A stretch of DNA of 64,000 bases from Balanoglossus misakiensis. Lineage: Eukaryota; Hemichordata. Below the pieces are notes generated by a model. It worked only from the letters and a program-made list of their open reading frames with translations, was not told the origin of the DNA and searched no databases. Position numbers and translations under genes: made by a program. The stretch is from positions 4,216,001 through 4,280,000 of the forward strand of contig CM082583.2 of the NCBI GenBank assembly GCA_040954595.2. Reading direction: 5' to 3'. Positions 43,646 to 57,200 of the stretch are shown in pieces; position 1 is the first letter of the stretch; every line of letters begins with the position of its first letter.

Positions 43646-43651
43646 AATAAA
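43646..43651 (+). terminator. SLC25A46: Polyadenylation signal of SLC25A46
   Basis: AATAAA about 505 nt after the stop in an AT-rich stretch. Confidence 0.6.
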
Positions 43652-43669
43652 TGTATCATTATTGACAAT

Positions 43670-45190
43670 TACAGGGAAGTTTCAATCAACACTGCGTCAT
43701 AGAACTGGTCTGGTTAATTTGTGTCCTGGTGTATGCAATTATCACTTGTGTGTAATGTATGCACTGTACTGCCCTCTTGAGGTCATAGAAGAATGCAGAC
43801 AGCGCTCCCACTGGCAGCAATAGCACATTGCTCGTATTTGCATACCCCTCCACAAACCCACTTGAAATATCTTCATGTATATCCCCCACTCCACTGAACT
43901 TGCAATGCTGTCTGTAATTCTCCCTAAATACCAACCTGTAAACACCTGTTTTGATTATTTGAGCTCAGGAAACTATAATATAGCACAACCTTTATATGTC
44001 GGAGTTCTATATTTGTCTAATGTGCTGACCATGTTCAAGCAAAGCTAGTTTCTTTTTATATTTGACAGTTGGCATTACACCATGCTGAATCCAGGGTTAA
44101 GGTTATAGTACCTAAGTACCAACCGCCCAACTGTGAAGAAACTTTTCCCCCCACAATTTTGTAAATTACCCACAATTCTCTTCAGTTTGTTTCATTGATT
44201 GATATTGAACATGTTTTGTTCTATATCTCAACGCACAATATCAAGCATCTTATGCTAAATCAAATCATGAAAAATAGGTTTAGATATAAAAGCTAAGGTT
44301 TCAAAAATTCGCTGTTAAATCAGCCTTAGAAGTCACGGGGTCTTCAGTAAATGTCCCAGGTGGAACTAGCTTCCCTGCATCTCTGGGCTCTCTCAGGCAG
44401 TATCTCCCAAACAGAACCATCCATCATGCAACAGTAAGCACAGATTACACGACATTCAAGTGTGGGCTATTTGCATTGATTACTATCATATTTTGTGGTA
44501 AAAGTGACAGGCTTGTGAAAGCATTTCCTTGGTAATCCTGAAAAATTACCTCTTCCAATCAAAATATTCCTTCTTTCAGTTGCCTACAGAGGTGACCGCT
44601 CATCGATAATGGAGGAGGCATTTTAACAAAGGAATATACAGCGCCAGCTTATCAGAATTCTCCTTTTGCCAGTTTATCATTTTGATGTACATGTACTTCA
44701 TTGCCCTCAAAGTTAAGAAAGTCTAGCTGAAAACACAGAGTGCAGCCAATCTGGTATTAAGGAAATGCCTTTCAGAACTACAAAAATATCCATTACTATT
44801 CGACCGCCAACTTTAATTCTGCTGTCTGCATACACAAGTCATTTCGTGGTGTACAGAAGATTTGGTGGGCTAATCGTGTTTCGTAGCACATTACTAATTA
44901 CAAATTAAACCTCAACCAATCAATGTCAAATAATGTAAAATTTTCAAATGAACATTTCATTTATGAAATGTAAAATATGTCATGCAGTATTAATGAACTA
45001 CGTCTGATTGGAAAATTCTACTAATTCTAATATCTATGTAAGTGCTTGATAACCAAAAATCAAGAGAAGTGAAATGTACTTTTATCAAAAAGAAAATGAA
45101 AATCTTCAGATACTAATAACATTACAGTTCTACGTACAAAACATTGTTACATGATGACTTTAAATTCAAATGAACATGAACCAAATATGC
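43670..45190. other. Intergenic region between SLC25A46 and the arrestin gene
   Basis: AT-rich, short frames only. The two genes converge here. TTTAAT at 45192-45197 (ATTAAA on the minus strand) is a plausible polyA signal for the arrestin gene, about 50 nt past its stop. Confidence 0.5.
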
Positions 45191-45245
45191 ATTTAATAAA
45201 CCCTCATTGAACATTAAATTTGTTTTTCAGGATCTCAAAGAGTCT

Positions 45246-48200
45246 CTATTTTGTTTGTTGGACTACTTTATGTACAGTAGCTCTGGCGACTTTGAACGGC
45301 ATGTACTTCATGAAAAAGAACCGCACAGAATCTTCGCCCACTTTGAACACTTCCATGCGCGATTGCAACTCTGTGGGTGTTCGGTAGCATGTGTATTTGG
45401 GCGTGTGGGGCGTCTTCAGATCTGTGATCACCTCTTTGATGTCATCGTCATCGTCAGGTTTTCTGACGCGCAGTGGGGGTAGACGCTCTTCGTGGCTTTC
45501 ATCTGGCATTACCAGAGACGGTTTCATTTCTTTTATTTTGTCTCTTACAGAGTCGCCATCTGTGAAAGTGAAAACACAATCAGTCATTCTGCTTGTTTTC
45601 TACAATGCGAACATCATGCTTGTGTTCCACCATGTCAATCTTATCCGTATAATAGCAAGATGATACGCTTGGGCTAAGAGCACTTAAAGGTACCGTAGTT
45701 GCCCGGGTAAGAGCCCCGGGTGCTGGGCCAACAGTTTAGCGAAAAAACAGGGGGGGGCTTTAGCCCGGATATGGCCTCGATCTACAAATGGGCCCTAAAA
45801 CCAGGGGGGGCGTTTGTCCGAGCAGGGGTTCTTACCCGGGCAACTACGGTATATGGTCACCTATGGAATCATGGTAAACTTGAGATCTAGCCAATCACGA
45901 ATTATCAGTGGTCGGCACACGTGAAATAGGAGCGCCACCATATGTTCTTTATAACCCTCAAATACGCCATTTCAGCCATATATTGGCATATGTAAATTGT
46001 GTTGACTGAATACCTTTAAGCTGTGAGAACATTGAATTTTTGTATTCCCATAGGACTACTGCACATTGAGTATCGCACGAAACCTGTAACATGTACTTGC
46101 CTGAGGTGATTCCTTTGTGTGGAATGATGGAAACTGTCTTCACTGGTTCTGGTCTGTGTGTGTACACTTCAGGCGAGGGGAGATTTCCAATGAGAACAGG
46201 GGTGTCTACCTTGATGACGGTCTTGGCCAAGTTAGCCATTTTGACGATAAACTGGGGAACAGAAGTGACATAATCCAAAGAATGCTTTAGTTGTGAAGTA
46301 GACGATGAAAGGAAGATGTAAACAGAATGCAAAAACATTGATAAGACAAACGTATTCTGGCATTTAAGGATGTATTTATACCAGATACTGTATAACGGGT
46401 TATTTTCGCGACAGGAAATTTTCGCGATATCAAAAGAGGCAACTGTTACACAAGGACTAATTTTCGTGTTCTCGTATTTCACTAACTGCATCATTATCTC
46501 CAAAAAGCATTTTACGCGACTTTTTATTTTCAATTTTTTTTGGCTCTCACGTACTTCGCGAAAATTTATTGCTCGCGAAAATATCACGTTTTACAGTACA
46601 GTACACTGGAAAAAAAATTGAACATAATAATGCCATCTTCTGTTGTTTTTTGTTTGTTTGTTATTGCACATTACTTACCTCCAAGTGATATTTGATTTCA
46701 ATGTAATCAAATCCGTCCAGATCCGTTGGAGGCAGTGGTGGAATTTCTATATCGCCCTCTATTCTCCGAGTCACTTCAGCTTCTAAGCCCGGACCTTTGA
46801 TCAGCACCAACTCACTCTCCTCTTCCCGCAAACACAGTTTCTTTGAGGAGTCCCGTCTGTGACCATAACATGATGCTACCTAGTATCAACAAATTGAAAG
46901 GTAAACTTGCATGTATTAGAATCTCACCCACCCCACCCCAACCCCCTCGTCAAGACATCATAACTAGACAATGGTTTAGATAGTGAGAGTACACATTACA
47001 TGCTGCCAACTCGCAGAAGTACCGGTGTATTGTTACTTGCTCTCATGTCTGTCCCCCTCGCACATATTTTCACCAGGCAACTTTAGATTATTGCATAAAT
47101 GAGGATAAAAATTGGGGGTTGCTTTGCTTAAGACCTTTTGTCTATGAACAGAACTGTTTATTGGGAAACAAGGTTAAAGGTCTATATTTGTCGTCATGGG
47201 CATATCTATAGAAATAAACAATAGACCTATTGTCTGTGAACATAACTGTTTATGCGGAAACAAAAGGGGAAACAAAGGGTGAGCCATGCACAACATATGC
47301 CCCTGTAAGTAAAAATGGTGGTACTGATATAATGATCAATGCCACGGGCTCGCCCACTAATTACACTGGCTGCCTGGCTACAACTTGGCTGCCCAGGTTT
47401 GCTGGCAGTGGTCATAAAAGTCTGACACTGAGAAAGCATCTAAAAAGGGACACTGCTGCCAGCTAGGAGTGTGAAAGTATCGAATACTAACCCTGCAAAC
47501 AAAAGAATTTCACAAGCCCATGTTTTGAATTTTAAATGATTGTGAGTAGTTGTTATATTACTAGGTACCAGTAATGTCACAGTGTTTTCCAGGAACTGGG
47601 GGACTGTATATGTAATTCCCGGTACTGTATAAACAGCCGGTTACAGCTAGCTGGGGGAATTCAGGTGAAATGACTGGGGAATCCCCCCACCCCACCCCAC
47701 CCAGTGACATACTTATGCTGGGTTTTCAAACCAGACAACAATGGTGTCGCCAATAAACTCTCTTGATATAAGTCATCATTTTTATTGGTCACTTGAACAA
47801 CGAAATGACCAAACGGAAATTGCGCATACATTTGTTTTAATTTTATACAGAGATAACAACCCAGTACGCATTACAGTCTCTGAGCCCAGAATTTCCAGCT
47901 GTCACTTTTGCAGAAACACGCCAATGTTTATTACCTGCACTAGAATGGCCTTCATCTTCTCCACTCGGTGACGACTGTGATTGATGACATACGCCGTGTA
48001 GTGGAGCACTTCCCCGGGGACATAGCCACTTCGGTCAGTTTGAACTTTGACCTGGACTGTTTTCAGTGTCATCAGTCCCTGGGCCACTTCCACTTCCTTG
48101 CCACTTTCAACCGGAGACTGAAACGGACAACAAACACACCACAAAAGAAGTGAAGTCCGGGATTAAAACATACAAACACAATCATGCTCATAAACAAAAC

Positions 48201-51200
48201 AATGCACATTCCTAACTACATACTGTAAAACACTTTATTTTCGCGAGTTGAAATTTCCACGTTCTCTTATTTCATTCACTGCATCGATATCTTCAAAAAA
48301 AAATTACGCGACTTTTTTGTTCACGCTATTTTGGCTCTCACTGTATATCGCGAAAAATGTCTTGCTCGCGAAAAAAAAAGTGTTTTACAGATTTATCTGA
48401 AAGTTTTTCATTAATAGGTTATTGCAAAACTTATCTAAAATTTGGCTAAGAGCACATCAGAATGTTGCATTTTCATTCCATACTTCTCTAGAAATAAAAA
48501 ACACAACAAACAATTGTCGTACTGGCGGGTCAACAAATTGAAAACATATTCTGTTTACAGCTATTTTTGGGTAATGATCACAAAACAAACACACACAAAG
48601 AAACCCAGGCACACGCAGTGACATTGAATCAAACCTTCAAGTCCCTGTGTTGTTTTGCTTTACAGTAATCACCGCTAACTGTGATCAAACAGAGGCTAAA
48701 AATAGAGTTTGTTGAAAATCACGAAGTAGATCCCTCAATGCTGGCTTCTCAATCACACCAGTGAGCAAAACAATTCTTGAGAAACGAACTGTTTACAAAC
48801 CACAAGGAAGTGAATTTCTCCACAAAAACAACACACTGGATTGACTCCTTAAATAGACAGAATCTATTTCAAGTGTTGCTGTTTGCATGTTGTCTAGTTT
48901 ACACTATGATGCTATAATGTGAAGAATAAGATTATTCATGAAAAGCCAATGTTTCACAAAATAAACATTTCAAACAAATCATTTTGTCCCATTTCCTTTC
49001 ATGTATGCTACCAACATGGCTTGTGTATTTGATTAGTTATTTGCAGTGAACACAGGGTTTTCTTCTTTTGCAAAAGAAAATGCAGAAGTTTGGATCAGGA
49101 TTCTTTTGTCAACACATTTGGATTCAAAGGTCATATCTGGCGCCCTCTATAGGGAAACTGAGGTAAACAATGAAACAACTTGGCTACCATTTAAAATACA
49201 AGTAAAAGCTATATTCAAACAAAACAAAGTTATTGATTTCATTCTTGTCAAAACATGAAACCCAGAATTTGAATGTCAGACGCACCCTGGTACAAACAAA
49301 CCCATGTGGGTAAAACGGCCACAGAAATATGCATACCGGTACTACATACACACTGACCCATGTGTATTCGTATGTACATGTACCACTATCACATGGCTTA
49401 TTCCATCTCTCTTTTCCCTAGAACCTTGCAGCGTGCCACATGTTATTCTAGAGAATAACCTCTGAGAAAAATTCCATGTCAGACAATGATACTCCTGAAA
49501 CCAGAATGGCAATCACACAAAGTGTGAAAAGAAAACTTTTTTAACAAATCTAAACCACACTATTTTGCATACATACCATGATATCGATTCTCTTGCCCAG
49601 ATCAACAGGTGGGCCAGTGATCGAAAACCCTCTGACTCTGTAGTGCTCACTCTTCCAAGTTCTGTCGATTCGCGCTTCCACGTAGTAGCGGACGTAGCCA
49701 TATTTTCCCTCATAGGAAGCAGGCAATGACACCTCTGGGAGTTTGAAGTGAAACGGAAATCGATACCGACCACCACACACCGACGGCGGGCGATTATCTT
49801 TCTTCATCAATGGCATCTCATTTCCTTGAATCAAATTTATAAAAAGAATATCAAATTAATACAGACATGATCAATTTTTTTGAAAACTGATCTTGCAGTT
49901 CACTCAAACTGCACAATTTACATTATTTCTCAAAAGGCCAAAGTAAATCAATTCTTTGTTTTGCATCCACTCAAAAATCTGAAAGAGAGGTGGCTAAGCG
50001 GTTATAAAACACACACACACAAAATTTAACACAAAACAATTTGCCTTCGTTTGACACGTTTATCATGATATGCTAGTCCCTGTAGTCATTTGACATGGCC
50101 ATTTTACAACGCCAGTTGATGCATTCTTTTGACAGAACAACGAAGGTGATTATAATGCAGCTTCAAAGAAACCATATACAGAGTTGGTTCAAAAACAGAA
50201 TGAAATCGTGACTGAGGCAACCCCCATATTTAGAATCACAGTCTTCTCCAGGGACATGACTTACAAATGTTTACTACACTATAAACCCTGTGATTGATGT
50301 CTGTCAGTCTGACCGTATGTAGCACTGCAGCTGATAAATACTGTAAAACACTTTATTTTCGCGAGCAATAAATTTTCCCGAAATACGAGAGACAAAATAG
50401 CGTGAAAATAAAAAGTCGTGCAATTTTTTTTAAAGATAACGATGCAGTGAATGAAATAAGAGAACGCAAAAATTAATACTCGCGAAACAGTGGCCTCTCT
50501 CGATATCGCGAAAATTTCAACTCGTGAAAATAAAGTGTTTTACAGTAGTAATTGGATGGACTTCAGCTTTGCAATTTTTTTTCTGCTCACTGAGTACAGC
50601 TGTTTAATTTTCTCTGTTGGTAATAACATTAGTTGTGTCACCAGACGCTATATCTCATAATCCTGTAATCTTCCTGTCATTTTGCCTCAGCAGGAAACAT
50701 ATTAGTGAAATTATGATTGTGCCAAGCATGTCATTTGCCGACAATGTCACCTACTAGCAATGTCAATGTGACCTGCCATTGACCCGGGCAGGACATGAGA
50801 GGATTTATATCATATGGTGCAAATCAAATGAAATATGGTGTGTTGCCAGTGTAAGCAGATGTTGCCTCCATCTATTTTGTGCAATACATATCTCTGTGAC
50901 TCCAACGCTGCTTAAAACACACAGAGTGTACCTGGAATTAGCAGCTAAGCACCAAAGAAAATTTAGATATTTGTAAATGTTATAAATCTAATTCTCTGTG
51001 TATTGTAATGATTAATTCAATAAATTCACACACAGTAAGGTTTGATCCAAGGGATGGTGCGGACACATTCAGATATCACTGAATAACAAATTTATTATTT
51101 CATATCTGACACCTACGCTCTGCCACAAAACCTGATCAAAAATTCATCATCGTGATTGGACCTGTACATTCCTCACACAGAAGCCATCATTGCCAATTTC

Positions 51201-54200
51201 TTTTGGATGTTGAATTTCATAAATTGTTCAGTACATGTATAGGCAGGTTTCAATATGCATGTGAAATTGGGAAAAATTATTTGTTCAACCAAATGGTCCA
51301 GCAGGCAATATTCAATATTGACACACAGCCAGCCCTGGATAGAACTGCCCTACAAGCTAAATTTACCACAAAATCTAAGAATAACATTGCACAGGCAAAG
51401 AGCTGGTGGCATGATATTTTTAAAAATAGCGTCAAGGACACTGTGGTCCCATTTGAGGACATAGCACATAGCAACATAGCAATAAGCATATCTGCCCTGG
51501 ATGCAAAGATATGGAAAAGTATGTCAAAGGTCACCTGAGGGCATGCAAAATTTGGGCAAGAAATTTTGACCCTATACTGGTCCATGTTCAACAAAAACCA
51601 AACCTATAGCCCTATTGGTTAGCCTGGAATTAGGTATGCACATAATTAATGAGATATGCAGGTGTCACAGGTGAACCCCAATTTTGGCTTTTCAATTTTA
51701 GTCCCAACCCTCCAAATGCGAAGTCTGTACCTGCTCTGGATGCCAAGATATGATAAAGTAGGTCAAAGGTCACCTGAGGTCATGCAAAATTTGGGCAAGA
51801 AATTTTGACCTTATACTGGTCCATGTTCAACAAAAACCAAACCTAAAGCCTTATTGGTTAGCCTGGAATTAGGTATGCACATAATTAATGAGATATGCAG
51901 GTGTCACAGGTGACCCCCAATTTTGGCTTTTCAATTTTAGTCCCAACCCTCCAAACGCCAAGTCTGTACCTGCTCTGGATGCCAAGATATGGAAAAGTAG
52001 GTCAAAGGTCACCTGAGGTCATGCAAAATTTGGGCAAGAAATTTTGACCCTATACTGGTCCATGTTCAACAAAAACCAAACCTATAGCCCTATTGGTTAG
52101 CCCGGAATGAGGTATGCACATAATTAATGAGATATGCAGGTGTCACAGGTGACCCATATTTTGGCTTTTCAATTTTAGTCCCAACCCTCCAAACGCCAAG
52201 TCTGTACCTGCTCTGGATGCCGAGATATAGGAAAGTAGGTCAAAGGTCACCTGAGGTCACCCAAAATTTTGGCAAGAAATTTTGACCCTATACTGGTCCA
52301 TGTCCCACAAGAACGAAACCTCTAGCCCTATTAGTTAGCCCGGAATTAGGTATGCACATAATTAATGTGTTAAGCAGGTGTCACAGGTGAGCCCAAAAAT
52401 TTGCCTTTTATTTTGGCCCCATTGTGCTCACTGACCAATAGACAGTCACTGTACAGGACTATTGCACAGACCAGAATTCCACAATAAGACGTGGACATAG
52501 CTTAACCACAGAGGTATAAGTAAAGGTATAAATTTAATAAAAAGACTAAAAAATTCATAAAAAATAAAACATCCATGATATCAACTTAACACTTACAGGT
52601 CGGTGTGAGGTTGACATAAGGTACATGCATACCAATTTTCAAAGCAATCTGACCAGTAATTGTTGACTTACAGAGTTTTGATAAATTTCACATTTTACAA
52701 GCTAATTTGCATATTTTTGGGCCTGGCAACTTCGTTTGGACAAACTCCCATCTACAGCCCTGCCTGCACCTACACACCAAATATTGAGGTGATACGCGCA
52801 GCGGTTTTCAAGTTTTTGATGTGGACGGACATACAGACATACATCCATACATACATCCATCCATCCATCCATCCATCCATCCATCCATCCATACATACAT
52901 ACAGACGCAACCCATCCCATAAGGTCCCATGGTATATAGGCCTATACCAATGGGACCTAAAAATAGCCCCACGCACAGTTGATCAATGGGCATAATTACT
53001 GGCTAGACATTTTTCTCTTTTCTTTCAGACGACGGATTTTAATCACTGAAGCAAGCTTTTGTGATCAAGGTGACAGAAAACAAGACATAGAACTATTAAT
53101 AATTCATGTTATGAAACAGGTTACCTGGCTTTTAGAATTGGGGGGCAATACATCTAAAAATAGTACGATTTGTGAAACTTTTATTTGTTTTGAACTGCAG
53201 GATATAGTAAGAAAAAACAATAGAAAACAGTATTATTCGTCTGCATAAAATAAGCTGGCTGGTTGAAATTCATGGACCCAGTATATATTATCTAATACAG
53301 CTGCAACCTGTATAACTGTTTGCACTTGCATTGCATAAGGACTGAACTGGACAAGGACGATTTTGTTGCATGTGTCTCCTTGGCGATCCAGCTGTGAAAT
53401 TATTTTCACGGGCAAGTTGAACAATGCAATGGAAATATTGCAAAGTCAGTTTCAAAACTAAGATCACTGTATTTTGTGAAAATAAAAAGTAGCGTAAAAA
53501 GGTTTTCAGAGATATCGATGCAGTCAGTGAAATACGAGAACTCATGTAACAGTTGCCTCTTTTTATATCGCGAAAAATTTCCTGTCACGAAAATTTCACA
53601 CTTTACAGTACCTTTCCTTGTAATTAAAATTTGTAAGCGTGGATGCCTGAGATTATTTTACCCCTGGCCTAGGTCTCAGATAATTGTATGTGTAAACAAG
53701 GTGAGAGTCCCTACCTTTTCAAGGACGTTTCTATGGTATGTCAATGTGATCATAATCGATCATTACCTCTTAATGAGTACTTTTCACTATTTTTCAATAT
53801 TTTCGTTCAAATTATCTGATGTGTTTTTCTCCGGCAGAAAACAAAAACAGTGCTCTAGCCCACTTGACTGCAGTACCGGCGGCCACAGTGTAACCTTCAG
53901 AAATTAAATGTAGGTGGATCACCACAGTTCAAAACACCAGAAGACCTAAATGCCACTTTCATTAAATTTATGTTAATGGACATTGCATAAAATTCGTCAT
54001 AATAATGAAATCTTGTGGTTTAACCAAATATTTGGACATAAGGTCAAGAAGAATAAAACTATTTTTCTTCTGAGTTACTGCTTGTAGTTTTCTTTTTAAT
54101 TTTCATTTCCTTTTTCGTTTTGATAAGATACAATATTTCATTTTCTTGGTTCAGTCAGTTATTGGGCTCTACAGGCTCCCTGTACATTGACCCATTCAGA

Positions 54201-57200
54201 TGTAAACCTATATACATGTAGTTGTTATTTATTACCAATTGAAAGAGCTTACATGCCAAAAAACCAATCAATCAGTCAAATCTCTTAATCAGACGATCTT
54301 TCATCTAACTATAACACAACTACTGATTGTAAATTCATGATAAAAATAAATCATAAAACCAATGATACATTAATATCATTGGAATCAATCTGTCATAAAT
54401 TCACAGAGAACTTAATATTAAAACACCAGTAGGACAATGACCAGTACAGAAAAGCCAATAACACTAGACTTACCAAAGAGAATCTTGCATACCGGTAGGT
54501 TGTTTGAGGCATCACTTTTTTTGACGTCACTTGTGGGCCATGCATGATGACATCATTATCACTTGATGACATCACCAGTCAGCCATGCATGATGATGACA
54601 TCACCAAAAGACAAGGGCATGCAGAAGAAACCAGGCGAGATAGCTGTAGAACCATGTGGGAGAAATGATAAATAGTAACAGAGTTCTTACTTTTGAAGTA
54701 ACAATGAAAGAAATGGAGTTGTAGAAATATATTCTTTATAAAACATCTCATGATTCAGAGAGAAGAGTAACCAAATGAAATATCCCCATAAAATGGCCCA
54801 ATCCAATGATGAAGATTATACAACAGATCCAAAACAGTATATTGTGTCACAGTGTGATACTTACTAAGTTACTTTAATACAGTAGTAACATTAATTTCAA
54901 ATCACAGATTTAATTAACTTTAATTAACAAACATCAAGCAGTCGCATTACTGACATTAGACTATAGATAATCCAAAGAAAAACATCAAGGAATCAAACAA
55001 TGTTTAGGCTGGGTAGTCTGGAAACAGATTTTTGTAGCTGAAAATAATCTGTCGGTCCACTCATCAGTTTAGTGGCAATGAAAGAAATTTAAACATGGAA
55101 AGATGTTTTTTATTTACATGATCTTCAAGGAGAAGGGTAACCAAACAAAATATCCCAATGAAATGACACAATGATGAAAACAACATAGCATGCATGTCAA
55201 ATCATAATTTCTTGTCTATTTTAATTTCCATTCGATAGAAATATCGGAAAATTATGAATTGTTATATCTTTTCCCCTTTCTGGACTTAAATCTGAAACAC
55301 ACCCTGTGTAGGCAGTTCAGACTGAATTTGAAACCAGAGTTAAAATCCTGTGTTTAATTGCTAAGCTGTGAATTTCGCTCAACAGAGAATCTCTCTACAA
55401 AGGAAGAGAGGCAAATGTGCCTTCACTGGTGAGAGCGGATGACTGAAGATTGATGCCATCAGTGTCATTTCCCCCCGTAACTGCAGACTAGTGAACTTGT
55501 CTTGCACTTTCTTTTTGAAAGATGGATTCATCAATTCAGACACTGAGGTGTTTGTGCCAATGTGGCGAGATCTCAGGTGCAAACGGACACGCCCAATCAA
55601 AGTTAAGTCACAAGAAACGTTATATTGGATATGTAGCAGCTGAATCTGAAAGTCAAAAACAGACAGGCGGGGGTTGTTCACAGCGCATTCGTCAAGCAGA
55701 CGGATGTGAATAGATTACGCTTCACAGCAAATTTTCTAAACAATATATTCTCACGACAGGGGTTAAAAAGTAAGCATCAATTGTCCATCTTGTTTTCTGC
55801 GCACACGCAATGGGCATTCAATCTTTAAAAATCTGTATTGATGTCCACCAAACAATCAAGCATTATGACAAATATTGAGATTGAAGACGTACACAGTCTC
55901 TCTATCTCATTATCGGTAATGCTTTGGTCATCCAAGCTGCCTCTTGCATCTTGAAAATGTCATGTTTATAAGAAAAATGCCTTGTTGATTATTATAGTAC
56001 TCAGTGAAACACTGACTCTTACAGATGGTAAACTTGTACAGCTGTTGATCAATACATTACCTGTCATAGACACCCCTGTCCTATGTACAAAGTCAGACTC
56101 GTATCCAACATAACCACAGATTTCATGTCTGAACAAGGTCTTGTAGGCTTCATGTACCACTTTCCTGTAGTGTTTATTGACATATTCTCTCCATTTGACA
56201 CAAGCATCACCAGAAAACTTAATGTGAAACCCTGAAAATGAAATGCAATGTTGTTAATACTGGCACTGAACAGAAAAATGTGTTCTATGACATTTTTTTT
56301 TACATGTACCAGGACACATTCACGGAGACTAAAGTCTTCCATATGTGGACCCCACCCCCACAATATCTCAGGGCCAACAGAGCTAGAGTAATACTCATGC
56401 CTGTACTGTATAGCAGAATTGAAAGGAGGCAATTGAGCTCAGCAATAGCCATAGCAGTAACCATTACTGTTGTACTACATGTAGTTCAAAATTCATATTT
56501 ATGCGTACCCCACAAAACAAATGATGGGCAGTATGTGTTTACTGTTTACATGTTTCATGTGGCAGACAAACATCCACCATCTGGACAATATTATCATAAA
56601 TTGCTATGACCAACATGCCACAAAGTTAAAATTATCCTTTGTTGTATGTTTCCCGATTACGGCTTACACTATGCAGTTTCAAGTATCACGTTTACATAGA
56701 TGACCTAAACATTTCCCCATCAATTATAGCTTTGATCATCATAATCTGTCACATGAGTCACATGACCGTGTGATACGACTGGTTTCAAATTGGCTACAGA
56801 AATATATGATCCTGCTTACACCTTGCTGTAGTTTTGTAGCCCCAAAGACTCCCCTTGACGATTTTTGTTTTGGACGGGGAGTCGTGGTCCGTCAAACGCA
56901 ACAATCGTCAAGGGGAGTCTTGGGGCTACAAAACTGCAGCAAGCCCACACCGATCGGCGTCGCGTCGCCATATGCCATATATGAAAACCACGAATTATAG
57001 AATTTAATACGTTATATCTAAGCCAGACACTAAAATATTAAATGGACACTGTTTGCGCGTGTTCGCCGTCTGGTCTGGCGCACAAACCATCATTCACACT
57101 GAAATTGCGAGACATCTTTTCCTCTGAAATCAGTAATGGCGACCATTGGATTCCTCGTCCTACCTCGAACAGACGTTTGGTATTTCGCTCCAACTTCGAG

